From an uncultured Blautia sp. (GTDB lineage Bacteria > Bacillota > Clostridia > Lachnospirales > Lachnospiraceae), in assembly GCA_937893675.1 (NCBI GenBank), contig CALBGI010000077.1, forward strand, positions 1 to 51,012: DNA of 51,012 bases, given 5' to 3'. The notes below the pieces were generated by a model, which saw only the letters and a list, made by a program, of their open reading frames with translations, did no database searches and was not told where the DNA came from. A program made the translations under genes and the position numbers. Position 1 is the stretch's first letter. The number at the start of each line of letters is the position of its first letter. Shown in pieces: positions 15,255 through 26,064 of this stretch.

Positions 15255-16826
15255 TCATGTTCTGATCTTAAAGGTTTTCGGAGCCAGCCGATAAACCAGA
15301 ATACTTGCAGCAATACAGTAAAGTACAACGAACACAATAGTCATGATCCCAAACACAAGGATCGGGAGCCGCTGCTGCATCACAAAGAAACAGATCAGAT
15401 ATGTCACACTCATCACAATGCGGTAGGTTCCGCTCTTCATCTCCGTCCCCGCATTGTAGGGCTGAAGCAGATAATATACCGTCAGATAATGCACAGAAAA
15501 AAACAGGCTCATACAGAGTACCGATACCAGCAGTATGACATAATCAAACCAGTTGTCTGTTCCTCCGCTGGTATAGAGTGTCAGTGCCATACCTCCGCCG
15601 ATGACCAGAGCTGGAACTGCATTGATCTTCATGATCTCCCACAGACGGATCTGAAACAGCTTCAGCACAAAATCCGGCCGCTTGAAAAACGCGTAGGTGA
15701 GCAGGCTGTGGTCACAGTTCATGAATAACGCCTGGGTAAAATTCGTGCCCCGATTGATCGCATACATGATAAACACCAAATAGGGGAGCCAAGTCATGAT
15801 CATTGCATTCACTTGTGCTTTCATCTCCGGCTGCACAAACAAAAATAACTGCACTCCCAGAACGAGAAAGAGACAGATATACGAAATCCTTTTGGTGGAA
15901 TTCCAGAGGATTTTTTTATGCCGCTTCACAAACAGCTCGTTGAGATACTCAAAACCTCTGCGCTTGCTGGTGATCCCCGTGTCTCCGGAGATTGCGTTTT
16001 CGTTTGCCTTCTTCACGATCTGTACCGGCGTATCCATTTGACTGGTAATGTCCGCAAGAAGCGCCTGATTAACGGCGCGGTATTCCCGGAAAGAAAGAAG
16101 TTTCCAAAAACCCAGAACCCCTAGAGGAACACACAGCAAAAACAAGACTGTGGACACATAGGACGGCAGTGCGAAACCAAGCGCCGGCAAGCCGTAGGCC
16201 ACAGCCAGCAGCAGTCCCATCGCTCCCCATGCGTATTTTGACAAATGATTCTCGTTATAGACAAAACCGCTTCTTTCATAATCCCACAGGAAAACCGCCG
16301 CCGCAAACAGTTTCATCCCCGCAATACAAAGAGGCAGAAGCACACAGAACCACAGCGGCACAGCGTTTCCCCTCCCAAAGAAAACGGTAAAGGGCAAGAA
16401 ACCGACCACAACCTTGATAAGCTCATACCCGTAATTCACCAGTGTGTATTCCCGCGCATTCATCCCCAGCAGGAACATAGCGTAATACTTATCCTTAGAC
16501 GGATTGAAAAGACTGAGGTTTCCAAAGCTTCCAATGACGGTCAGAAAGAACAGGATATGCAAGAATACCTGTTGTTCCGACAGCTCCCGGTACAAAAAAG
16601 CAATACCGCACACCATTGTGACAAAATAGAGAAGCTTTCCCAGAAATGTAGAGATAAGCTCCCACACTACCGACAGCACATGGGCAAACAGTTTGAGACC
16701 TCTCACCTGGTAGAGTCCTGCCGGAAGCAGCCTTTTCAGCAACGGAATCTGCTTCAATGAAAACAAAATGCCGTTGACACGATATGTATTTCTCAGGGAA
16801 AAGGAAATTCTAAGCGTCTTATTCAT
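15255..16826 (-). CDS. ABC-2-like multi-pass membrane permease
   Basis: A 523-residue integral membrane protein with about ten or more hydrophobic segments spread over its length and a soluble charged stretch near residues 245-300. It overlaps the ATPase gene upstream by 8 bp, so the two very likely form one transporter. No motif identifies the substrate. The layout (a single long permease next to one ATPase, no binding protein) fits an exporter or a membrane-stress/antimicrobial-peptide type system. Product class is inferred from topology and neighbour only. Confidence 0.75.
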   Translation of the reverse strand: MNKTLRISFSLRNTYRVNGILFSLKQIPLLKRLLPAGLYQVRGLKLFAHVLSVVWELISTFLGKLLYFVTMVCGIAFLYRELSEQQVFLHILFFLTVIGSFGNLSLFNPSKDKYYAMFLLGMNAREYTLVNYGYELIKVVVGFLPFTVFFGRGNAVPLWFCVLLPLCIAGMKLFAAAVFLWDYERSGFVYNENHLSKYAWGAMGLLLAVAYGLPALGFALPSYVSTVLFLLCVPLGVLGFWKLLSFREYRAVNQALLADITSQMDTPVQIVKKANENAISGDTGITSKRRGFEYLNELFVKRHKKILWNSTKRISYICLFLVLGVQLFLFVQPEMKAQVNAMIMTWLPYLVFIMYAINRGTNFTQALFMNCDHSLLTYAFFKRPDFVLKLFQIRLWEIMKINAVPALVIGGGMALTLYTSGGTDNWFDYVILLVSVLCMSLFFSVHYLTVYYLLQPYNAGTEMKSGTYRIVMSVTYLICFFVMQQRLPILVFGIMTIVFVVLYCIAASILVYRLAPKTFKIRT

Positions 16827-17526
16827 TGCCTTCCTCCCGCAGCGCCGCGATGATCTTATCCTTGAACTCCTTGCTGTCCAGATTGGATTTTTCCACTGCC
16901 TCCAGCTCGCCGTGGCTCAGAAGTACGATCTCGTCGCAGAGATCAAGCGCCAGATCCATGAGATGCGTGGAAAAAATAGTAATGCAATCTTTTTTCAGCG
17001 AACGTAAAAGCTGCTTCATCTCCTCCGCTACAACCACATCCAGAGAAGTTAAGGGCTCATCCAACAGCAAAATATTGGGCTTTGCAATAATGTTGATGAG
17101 CATCTGCATCTTGTTTTTCATACCGTGGGAGTAGTCCTTCAAAAGCTTATCCCTGTCCTCCCGGTCAATGCTCATATAGTCAAAATACTCGTCAATGCTC
17201 TTTGGCTCTTCGATATTTTTTTCGTTGATGTCCATGAAAAACCGAAGAAATTCCCTGCCGGTTAAAAACTCCGGCACAACAGGCGTTGAAAGCACATAGC
17301 CGATATCGTCGGGCTCCACCTCCCGGCGTGAGCCGTCCTCTTCCAGATAAAATTCGCCGCTGTCTGCCTTGATATCCCGGTTGAGGCAGTTAAACAGCGT
17401 TGTTTTACCTGCGCCATTCCTGCCCAAAAGCCCGTAGATCTTCCCCTCCTCAAAGGTAAAATCAACGTCTCTTAAAACTTTCTTTTTCTCAAAATTTTTG
17501 CATAAGTGTTCGATTACAAACTTCAT
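16819..17526 (-). CDS. ABC transporter ATPase
   Basis: About 235 residues. Walker A LLGRNGAGKTT, Q-loop region, a divergent signature DYSHGMKNKMQ in place of LSGGQ-type (the form seen in CcmA/NatA-like exporters), Walker B ILLLDEPLTSLD and H-loop STHLMD. The ATG at 17526 is preceded by GGGGGAG at short spacing; a GTG five codons upstream is the alternative. It energises the overlapping permease. Ligand unknown. Confidence 0.9.
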   Translation of the reverse strand: MKFVIEHLCKNFEKKKVLRDVDFTFEEGKIYGLLGRNGAGKTTLFNCLNRDIKADSGEFYLEEDGSRREVEPDDIGYVLSTPVVPEFLTGREFLRFFMDINEKNIEEPKSIDEYFDYMSIDREDRDKLLKDYSHGMKNKMQMLINIIAKPNILLLDEPLTSLDVVVAEEMKQLLRSLKKDCITIFSTHLMDLALDLCDEIVLLSHGELEAVEKSNLDSKEFKDKIIAALREEGNE

Positions 17527-17549
17527 AAACTCCCCCGTCACAGATAGCG

Positions 17550-17583
17550 AAAAGGAAGCCGTTTTAAAATCCAGCTTCCTTTT
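17550..17583 (-). terminator. Terminator after the small membrane protein gene
   Basis: AAAAGGAAGC / GCTTCCTTTT stem with a 14-nt loop, between the small membrane protein gene and the ABC ATPase gene, so the ABC pair probably has its own or read-through transcription. Confidence 0.65.
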
Positions 17584-17604
17584 CCTTCTTTTTGCAATAT
17601 AAAG

Positions 17605-17871
17605 TTATTCCGCAGCTGCATCCGCGGAATCTGTCACAAGCCCGTTCAGATAACTGTCCAGAGCTGCGGTGTCCAAAACCGTCTCTTTCTGTACTGCAGT
17701 ATCCCCCTCTGTCACCTTGCCGTATATGGAGAATCCAACCCAGCACACAAGGACCAGACCAACCACCACAGCCAGAAGCTTCTCCAGCTTCAGAATTCTC
17801 TTTTCTTTTTTGATTATCTGCTCACGGTTTGCCTTTTCTTTTTTGTAGGCATCTACTTTTTTCTGACTCAT
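17605..17871 (-). CDS. Small single-pass membrane protein, unknown function
   Basis: 88 residues. A Lys/Glu-rich N-terminus (about 30 residues, probably helical) precedes one transmembrane helix (LLAVVVGLVLVCWVGFSIYG, about residues 32-51), then a short acidic, Ala/Asp-rich outer tail. No cysteine pair, lipobox or known motif. It lies 93 nt downstream of degV on the same strand and is followed by a terminator. I do not recognise the family; it is conserved-looking rather than random because it has a clear topology and codon use like its neighbours. Confidence 0.65.
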   Translation of the reverse strand: MSQKKVDAYKKEKANREQIIKKEKRILKLEKLLAVVVGLVLVCWVGFSIYGKVTEGDTAVQKETVLDTAALDSYLNGLVTDSADAAAE

Positions 17872-17964
17872 CTGTGCATCTCCTTTTGCCCAAGTATCAA
17901 TGTCTAATTATAGCACATAAGGAGCAAAATGAAAAGACCTTGTGCATCTTAAACTCTGCCGCCA

Positions 17965-18804
17965 TCAGACAGCTACAATGATACCGCCGTCATTGGCATA
18001 CATGCTGCTGACCCCAGCGGTGTCCAGCACTACAACACGGGCCGGTCTGATTTTTTCCAGAAGCGCTTCTTTGAGCATCTCTGCCCGTTCCGGGCAATTG
18101 CAGTGAGAAATTGCCAGCACACGATGTTCGCTGTCCGCGGTTCCTGCCACAATATACTCCACCATTTTTACAAGAGCCTTATTCATTCCTCTCGCCTGTC
18201 CCAGCTGGCAGATCGTACCCTCCGCGGTGGCTCCCATGACCGGTTTTATTTTGAGGGCAGACGCCACAAGCGCCTTCACATTGCTGAGACGTCCGTTTTT
18301 GCGAAGCGTTTCCAGATTCTCCAGAACAAAATACGTATTCTGTGTCTCAATATAATGCTCCACCACATCCACAACCGTTTCAAAGGGAAGCCCGGCTTTT
18401 TCGCACTCCTCTATCTTCATGGCAATGAGTGTTTCGCCGATAGACGCAGAGCGTGAATTAAAAATATGGATCTTCTTGTCCGGGTATTCTTCGTGCATAA
18501 GATTCTTGCCAAGAATCGCACTGTTGTAGGAGCCGCTCAGCTCTGCGGAAAGCGTTACACCATAAACATGATCTGCCTCGCAGTCAAAAGCCTGTCGGTA
18601 GCGCTCCGGAGACGGGCATGCCGACTTTGGGCAGTCCGGGCACTGTGCAACCTTTTTCAAAAATTCTGCCTGGTCAAAACTGCTGTCATCCACGATCTCT
18701 TCATTTCCCACCGTCAGCACAAGCGGAACTGACTCAAAGCGTGCATCCTCTTTCCATTCCTCCAGAAATTCTCCGCAGCTGTCCATTACTATTTTATAAC
18801 TCAA
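17965..18804 (-). CDS. DegV family fatty-acid-binding protein
   Basis: 279 residues with the two-domain DegV (EDD) fold. The N-terminus reads YKIVMDSCGE; then the PSPERYRQAF block, VTLSAELSGSYNSA near residue 85, and LRKNGRLSN in the second domain, all typical. Members bind long-chain fatty acids and present them to FakA kinase; no fakA is in this window. The start is TTG with GAGGA 8 nt upstream. An upstream minus-strand TATAAT is visible between this gene and the divergent gene at 18978. Confidence 0.9.
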   Translation of the reverse strand: MSYKIVMDSCGEFLEEWKEDARFESVPLVLTVGNEEIVDDSSFDQAEFLKKVAQCPDCPKSACPSPERYRQAFDCEADHVYGVTLSAELSGSYNSAILGKNLMHEEYPDKKIHIFNSRSASIGETLIAMKIEECEKAGLPFETVVDVVEHYIETQNTYFVLENLETLRKNGRLSNVKALVASALKIKPVMGATAEGTICQLGQARGMNKALVKMVEYIVAGTADSEHRVLAISHCNCPERAEMLKEALLEKIRPARVVVLDTAGVSSMYANDGGIIVAV

Positions 18805-18977
18805 CTATATCGTCCTCTTTTCCATTATATCTAGTTTTAAATACCACATCTATATTACCATATGCCCTTGTATTTGAAAAGTCTTTTTATAAAATCTCTA
18901 TTATTTTTTTTCATTCTACAGTATAATGAAAAAAGACTTCATTTTATTTATAAAAATGCCTGGAAAGGAAAATAATC

Positions 18978-19481
18978 ATGCTGGCCTTAAAAATCACAGA
19001 CCTGAAGGCTTTTACAAATTCTCTGTTTATCGGCGATACCTTTGACCGCTTCTGGCTTACGGAAGCATCTATCACTACCAGCAGCATCTTCACCATTGAC
19101 GGAAAACTCCAGGAGGACTTTTTTGACTCCGACGAACGTTCACTGCTGCGCCAGAGTCACCGTACCTATGCCCTCTGGAAAGAGCTCAAGCCCTTCTGCC
19201 ACTCTATTGTGCGAAGCCGCCATACACCGCTGCATTTTAAGATTGTCCTTCAGCTTTCCCACAACCAGATTCCCTCTGTGCTTTCCAATGCACAGATCGA
19301 TCTCTCTCCGGAAATCGTAAACGGCTTTTATCTCAACCTGCAGTACAAAAACCATGAGCTTTTATGCACAACCGGAACCGCTCTTTCCACCTTTATTCCG
19401 GGAAAAGAACTCGACCGCCTGTGGGATTCCATGATCGAAAATTTTTTCACACAGCACAGCATCCCTTTTGAGAAAATGTAA
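18978..19481 (+). CDS. Conserved hypothetical protein (DUF5721-like)
   Basis: 167 residues beginning MLALKITDLKAFTNSLF, with a mixed alpha/beta character, no signal peptide and no membrane segment. The sequence matches my recollection of the Lachnospiraceae family DUF5721, whose function is unknown. AAAGGA lies 8 nt before the ATG, and a plus-strand TATAAT at about 18921-18926 may be its -10. It is divergent from degV and convergent with htpG, sharing a terminator with the latter. Confidence 0.75.
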   Translation: MLALKITDLKAFTNSLFIGDTFDRFWLTEASITTSSIFTIDGKLQEDFFDSDERSLLRQSHRTYALWKELKPFCHSIVRSRHTPLHFKIVLQLSHNQIPSVLSNAQIDLSPEIVNGFYLNLQYKNHELLCTTGTALSTFIPGKELDRLWDSMIENFFTQHSIPFEKM

Positions 19482-19503
19482 AAACATTCATCCAAAAACC
19501 ATA

Positions 19504-19553
19504 AAAAGCTTCCGCTCAGATGGTATTTTTCCTCCACCGAAGCGAAAGCTTTT
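19504..19553. terminator. Shared terminator between 18978 gene and htpG
   Basis: AAAAGCTT...AAGCTTTT stem extended by CGCT/AGCG, with flanking A/T runs, between two convergent genes. Confidence 0.7.
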
Positions 19554-19574
19554 GTATTTTGCCCTTATTTTTGT

Positions 19575-21647
<2,073 letters not shown>

Positions 21648-21689
21648 TCTATCACACTCCTTTAATATTCTGTTGAATTTCTATTCAAT

Positions 21690-21718
21690 ATAATAATGCC
21701 GTAAAAGCAAAAAGTCAA
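21690..21718 (-). promoter_or_regulatory. htpG promoter
   Basis: -35 TTGACT (21718-21713), 17-nt spacer, -10 TATTAT (21695-21690). Confidence 0.7.
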
Positions 21719-21725
21719 GAGAAAT

Positions 21726-21752
21726 TTAGCACTCATTAAAAAAGAGTGCTAA
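21726..21752. promoter_or_regulatory. CIRCE element (HrcA operator)
   Basis: TTAGCACTC - 9 nt - GAGTGCTAA, an exact match to the CIRCE consensus. It lies 7 nt upstream of the htpG -35 box rather than downstream of the promoter. The hrcA and groE/dnaK genes are not in the window. Confidence 0.95.
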
Positions 21753-21796
21753 CAAATTGACAAAAATATTCCTTCCGAACTTTTCATGACAGTCTG

Positions 21797-21826
21797 AGGC
21801 CCCGGATCCAAATGGATCCGGGGCCT
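21797..21826. terminator. Perfect 13-bp hairpin between surface-protein gene and htpG
   Basis: AGGCCCCGGATCC / GGATCCGGGGCCT with an AAAT loop. Very stable, but without a clear U tract on the minus strand. It most likely ends or stabilises the surface-protein mRNA and insulates htpG. Confidence 0.55.
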
Positions 21827-21860
21827 TCCTATCTCAAGCTATTGCTTTTGCTTTTGCTTT

Positions 21861-24800
21861 TTATTTCTTCCTGCGGTAAATCAGGACACCTGCAATGCAG
21901 GCCGCTGCCACTATCAAAATAATGATGAACGGCACGATCACTGTGCTGTCGCCCGTCTTTACAGCCTTCTTCTGAGCATCCGTAGGTGTTGGTGTTATTG
22001 TCGTTGCCCCCACCTGTTTTACACGGAAATTCACCTGACGTGTTGCCTGGTTTCCAGTCTTGACCCATGCAGCGCCATCAAATTTCTGCTCATTGTAAGC
22101 AACTGTCAGAGTGTAATCGCCACCCTTGTTCATACGGAAGGTTGCACTGTAAGGAGCTTCATCCCAGTTTCTGGATTCCAGAACCTTCCAGCTTGCCGGT
22201 ACATAGCGTACATCGCCTTTTCTCGGGTTCTGATTGTCCATGCCGCCGCCAACAGCTGTAAAGGTAATCTTCGTCTCTGTGGTATAATCTCCATCCGAAG
22301 AAATTCCTGTGATGGTTGTAGCAGAATCCTCCGGTACCTTCGGCACGTATGCATTCACACTGACCTTAACCGCTGTCGCCAGCGCAAGATTATCTGCATT
22401 TACCACGCCTTCCGGAAGCGTTACTGTTCCTTGTACTTCAAACGTCTGGGCATCCATAGATGCAGGATCGTACGCACAGGCTTCTACATTCCATACAACA
22501 GACGCATTCATGTTTCCGGCTGTCGTCTCAACCACAACTGTGGGAGGAAGCCCGAGACCATCCGCAGTCTTTGCGGCTCCGTTTGTCACATTGGCAATGT
22601 CTGCTCCCCGCTGAACTGCCGTCAGACGGACTGCCGAATCTGTCACTTTAAAAGAAAGTGCAAGCTTTGCAGAAGTATTGGGATCAGCCGGTATTACCAG
22701 CTGGTCTTTGTATTCTCCGACCTCAAGGCCTTCCTTCGGCTGTACCGTAAAGGTTGCGGTAGCTCCCGGTTCAATGGACACTGCAGACAAGCCGCTGATC
22801 ACGTAATTCTCCGTACCCGCATATGGCTGTTTCAGGTTCAGCGTCTGATTTCCTGTGTTGGTAATCGTAACCGTCTTGGCATCCGGAACTGCTGCGCCTT
22901 TTTCTGCACTTCCGAACTCAAGTGTTCCAGGTGCGGCATCAAAGCTGTATACCGGAGTCGGAGTTGCTGTGGGCGCTGGAGTCGCCGTCGGTTCCGGTGT
23001 TGCTGTTGGTTCCGGTGGCGCCGTCGGTTCCGGGGTTGCCGTCGGTTCCGGTGTTGCTGTGGGTTCCGGGGTTGCCGTGGGCTCCGGGGTTGCTGTGGGC
23101 TCCGGTGCTTCCGTCGGTGCCGGTGCCACGGATATGCTCACGGGAACGGTCACCGTAGGCGCTTCCGGTGCTTCCAGAATGCCAAACACAAGACCTTCCC
23201 TATACGATACCTCAGATGCTTTCAAACCGTCTTTTGGCAGCACCAGGTACTCGTAGGCGCCTTCCTCTCCTGTTTCAGAAGAGTCTACCAAAATAATATC
23301 TACATATTGTAAATCTGCTGCATTTGCAAGAACTATGGTTCCCTTCGATTCTCCTGTATTGACAACGCGTACAACTGCCGGTTCCAATACAGACGTATCA
23401 TAACCCTCTGTGAGGTTCTCAAAATTCACTTCCGGTACCGCCATATCCACCATCAGACCGAAGGGTACCGGCGTATCCTCTCCCGGGTTTTCCGGGTCAA
23501 CGCCCATCTCCTCATCAATGTCACCCGGATTCAGCTCCTCACCGTCCGTTGGCTCCAGTTCGTCCCCGCCAAGATCATCCGTCGGCTCCAGTGCTTCCGT
23601 CTCTACGGTTACTCTGGCTATAAAGGAAGCTTCCGCACCCTCCTGGGTTGTATAGGTGATAGTATCTTCATATGTGCCGGCCTCAAGCTCTGCCCTCGGC
23701 TGCACCCATACATCAACAGACTGACCTGCTTCCAGAGGCTCTGTAATGTCGTGCACTGCAAAATGTTCCGGTGCAAGACTGTTAAAATTCAAGGTACCGG
23801 TTCCGATATTCGCAATCGTTGCGTACTGCGCCTCTGCCTCATCTGCAGCACCGGTATAAACGGTTCCGAAATCCAAGACTCCGCTTCCGTCCGCTGTCGC
23901 GGCAGAAACCTCAAAGGTATACGTCTGCTCATTGGAAATATCTTCATCTTCTGCAGGAGGTTCCTCCACTGATGGCTCCTCCACCGGCGGTTCTTGTACC
24001 TGCGGCTCTTCTGCCTGCGGCTCTTCCACCGGCGGTTCCTCTGCCGGAGCACTCTCCACATTTACTCTTGCTACGAAAGAAGCACTTGCTCCCTCGTTTG
24101 AGGTATAGGTGATGGTTTCTTCATAATATCCTGCCTCAGAAATCTCTCTGGGCTGCACAGCTACTGTCACAGATGCCCCGGCTTCCAGGGAAACAATATC
24201 ATCTACCCGGAAATTGGCCGGCATAGTGCTTCCAAAGGTCAGGGTTCCTGTCCCGGTATTGTAAATGGTTGCGTACTGCTCTGCAGGAGTTTCTCCTGCA
24301 TGGATCGTCCCAAAGTCCAGAACGCCGGTCCCGTCATCGGTTCCCGCTTCCGCCAAATAGGTGACTTCCGGAGCCGGCTCTTCTGCTGCGGAGTCATCTC
24401 CGCTGACAACGCCTTCGTCCATGGCGGTTCCGTCTCCTACCGGACCATCGTCCTCTACGGGAATCTCACCGTCCGGAACCACGCCGTCATCCATAGCAGT
24501 TCCGTCTCCCACCAGAGTTCCGTCCTCTGCCGGAAGTTCTCCCTCAACAGGCGGCTCTCCTTCTTCCGGAGCTCCGTTCACTCCCTCCGTCTCCAGAATC
24601 ACCTGCGCATCTGCCTCTGTAGCTGCCACCGGCATCGTTGATGCCGTCAGGGTTCCGCTGAAGCCCATATCCTCTTTTCCTGTAATTTTCAAAACCAGTA
24701 CATATCCCAGATCCTGTTCTGTCACCTTGTAGGTTTTTTCTGTACTTAATTCTGTCAAATCCGCAGGATCACCACTATTCTGACGGTTCCAGGAAAATGT

Positions 24801-24995
24801 TACGCCATCATCTGTCACTCCCGCGGGCGTCACCTGGGTGTAATCTGCACTCAAAGTGGTTCCCACCGCTGCCAGACCCTTGACCTGCAGTTTTCCTTCC
24901 AGCGCGGGCACTGCTGCCGCGAAAACCGCAGAAGGAAGCATGGATATCACCATCAGCAGTGTCATGATCACTGATAGAATTCTTCCTTTCTTCAT
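21861..24995 (-). CDS. Large secreted surface protein with choice-of-anchor-D-like and Pro/Thr repeat regions
   Basis: 1044 residues. A signal peptide (MKKGRILSVIM... to VFAAA) is followed by a small domain, an acidic Gly-rich linker, then at least three related beta-sandwich units of about 90 residues (LDFGTIHAGETPAEQYATI; LDFGTVYTGAADEAEAQYATI; LEFGSAEKGA). These resemble ASH/choice-of-anchor-D domains. Glu/Pro-rich and EPTATP repeats separate them. The C-terminus is KTGDS, a hydrophobic helix and YRRKK, a sortase-like anchor signal but with VKTGD rather than LPxTG. GGAGG precedes the ATG. It is probably displayed on the cell wall for adhesion; its ligand is unknown. Confidence 0.85.
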   Translation of the reverse strand: MKKGRILSVIMTLLMVISMLPSAVFAAAVPALEGKLQVKGLAAVGTTLSADYTQVTPAGVTDDGVTFSWNRQNSGDPADLTELSTEKTYKVTEQDLGYVLVLKITGKEDMGFSGTLTASTMPVAATEADAQVILETEGVNGAPEEGEPPVEGELPAEDGTLVGDGTAMDDGVVPDGEIPVEDDGPVGDGTAMDEGVVSGDDSAAEEPAPEVTYLAEAGTDDGTGVLDFGTIHAGETPAEQYATIYNTGTGTLTFGSTMPANFRVDDIVSLEAGASVTVAVQPREISEAGYYEETITYTSNEGASASFVARVNVESAPAEEPPVEEPQAEEPQVQEPPVEEPSVEEPPAEDEDISNEQTYTFEVSAATADGSGVLDFGTVYTGAADEAEAQYATIANIGTGTLNFNSLAPEHFAVHDITEPLEAGQSVDVWVQPRAELEAGTYEDTITYTTQEGAEASFIARVTVETEALEPTDDLGGDELEPTDGEELNPGDIDEEMGVDPENPGEDTPVPFGLMVDMAVPEVNFENLTEGYDTSVLEPAVVRVVNTGESKGTIVLANAADLQYVDIILVDSSETGEEGAYEYLVLPKDGLKASEVSYREGLVFGILEAPEAPTVTVPVSISVAPAPTEAPEPTATPEPTATPEPTATPEPTATPEPTAPPEPTATPEPTATPAPTATPTPVYSFDAAPGTLEFGSAEKGAAVPDAKTVTITNTGNQTLNLKQPYAGTENYVISGLSAVSIEPGATATFTVQPKEGLEVGEYKDQLVIPADPNTSAKLALSFKVTDSAVRLTAVQRGADIANVTNGAAKTADGLGLPPTVVVETTAGNMNASVVWNVEACAYDPASMDAQTFEVQGTVTLPEGVVNADNLALATAVKVSVNAYVPKVPEDSATTITGISSDGDYTTETKITFTAVGGGMDNQNPRKGDVRYVPASWKVLESRNWDEAPYSATFRMNKGGDYTLTVAYNEQKFDGAAWVKTGNQATRQVNFRVKQVGATTITPTPTDAQKKAVKTGDSTVIVPFIIILIVAAACIAGVLIYRRKK
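22958..23105 (-). repeat. 18-bp tandem repeats encoding EPTATP
   Basis: About eight imperfect 18-bp units inside the surface-protein gene encode EPTATP (one EPTAPP, one APTATP). They differ mostly at third codon positions. They form a stiff Pro/Thr spacer and are a site for copy-number change. Boundaries are approximate. Confidence 0.85.
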
Positions 24996-25093
24996 GTCAT
25001 ACCCTCCTTTTTATATTGGAAATTGTCTGTACTCTGTTCACTGAACTGCCATCAAAGTGCAGCAGTAATCCAGATTATCTTTTGTTCATTTAC

Positions 25094-25099
25094 ATTATA
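25094..25099 (-). promoter_or_regulatory. -10 box upstream of the surface-protein gene
   Basis: TATAAT on the minus strand, 99 nt upstream of the start codon; no convincing -35 is seen at 16-18 nt. Confidence 0.35.
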
Positions 25100-25142
25100 A
25101 CAGACACTGTATTTTTTCTGTAATCTCTGCTTTTCAAAAACA

Positions 25143-25400
25143 TCAGCCCTCTACAATGAGAAATCTTCCGTCAGGCAGCGCAAACACTTCACTCGCCTCC
25201 ATAAGTTCCTCTTTTGTCATGCCGTCCACATCTGCCCCCATAGCCTCCAGATATTTCCTGGCGTCTTTGATGGAATCTACGACAACAGCCATGCAGTCCT
25301 CCAGAAATTCTTCCGCTTCCTCTAGGGTTTCCGCTACCGGTTCATCAAAAAGCTGTGATTGATCTTTTAAAAAAGTTTCCAGACATTCTCTTGTATACAT
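25143..25400 (-). CDS. Small acidic protein of unknown function
   Basis: 85 residues, rich in Glu and Asp and mostly helical by composition, ending in VFALPDGRFLIVEG, a likely beta-hairpin. No signal peptide or membrane segment. Its ATG overlaps the stop of the HAD phosphatase gene (TAATG), so the two are translationally coupled and probably work in the same process. I do not recognise the family. Confidence 0.7.
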   Translation of the reverse strand: MYTRECLETFLKDQSQLFDEPVAETLEEAEEFLEDCMAVVVDSIKDARKYLEAMGADVDGMTKEELMEASEVFALPDGRFLIVEG

Positions 25401-26059
25401 TATGCGATTTCCTCCATGATTTTTCTGATATCCTCCGGCTTTTCTGCCAGAGCCTTACTGTTGTTTTGCAGAAGCTCTTCTCTGGTGCGAAATCCCCAGA
25501 GCACTCCCACTGTGTACATATGCGCAGCTGCGCCCGTCTGCATATCCGTACCGGTATCACCGATGTACAGACACTCTTCCGGTTTTGCTCCAAGCTGCTT
25601 TGCAATATAGAGCGGCGCATCCGGAGCCGGTTTTCTGGCGATTCCCTCCTGCTGCCCCACAACCGCCTCAAACATGCCCGGAAACATCTGCTCCACCACC
25701 TGAACGGCAGCCTCGTGCGGCTTATTGGAGCATACCCCCAGGCAAATGCCCTGTGCTTTCAGATCGTGGAGCAGTTCCGTGATCCCCGGATAAGGTGCAG
25801 CCTGGTACAGGGGATTTTCCGCAAAAATCCTGCGGTACAGATCCCGCGCTTCTTCAAAATGCAGCAAGCCTTCGTCTCCCGCATCTTTCAGGCAGCGGCG
25901 CACCAGCATATCTGCCCCCTCACCGCAGTAGTACTTAAAATTTTCCACAGGAAGCTCTCTCAGCGAAAAGGTTTTCAAAACCAGATTTGCCGCATACGCC
26001 ATAGAATCTAGGGTATTTGCCAGTGTGCCGTCCAGGTCAAAAATACATGCTTTTATCAT
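25400..26059 (-). CDS. HAD-superfamily phosphatase (phosphoglycolate phosphatase-like)
   Basis: 219 residues. HAD motif I FDLDGTLANT at the N-terminus (nucleophile Asp), a helical cap, motif II GVCSNKP, motif III Lys in ARKPAPD, and motif IV YIGDTGTD. This subclass acts on small phosphomonoesters such as phosphoglycolate. The start ATG 26059 has AAGGAG 8 nt upstream, overlapping the maf stop; a GTG three codons earlier is not supported. It lies in a run with maf and the small acidic gene. Confidence 0.88.
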   Translation of the reverse strand: MIKACIFDLDGTLANTLDSMAYAANLVLKTFSLRELPVENFKYYCGEGADMLVRRCLKDAGDEGLLHFEEARDLYRRIFAENPLYQAAPYPGITELLHDLKAQGICLGVCSNKPHEAAVQVVEQMFPGMFEAVVGQQEGIARKPAPDAPLYIAKQLGAKPEECLYIGDTGTDMQTGAAAHMYTVGVLWGFRTREELLQNNSKALAEKPEDIRKIMEEIA

Positions 26060-26064
26060 CTGTC

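Noticed and set aside
23930..24060. CRISPR-like or other structured repeats in the surface-protein gene
   Set aside because: The repeats are in-frame codons for Glu/Pro-rich protein segments without spacers.
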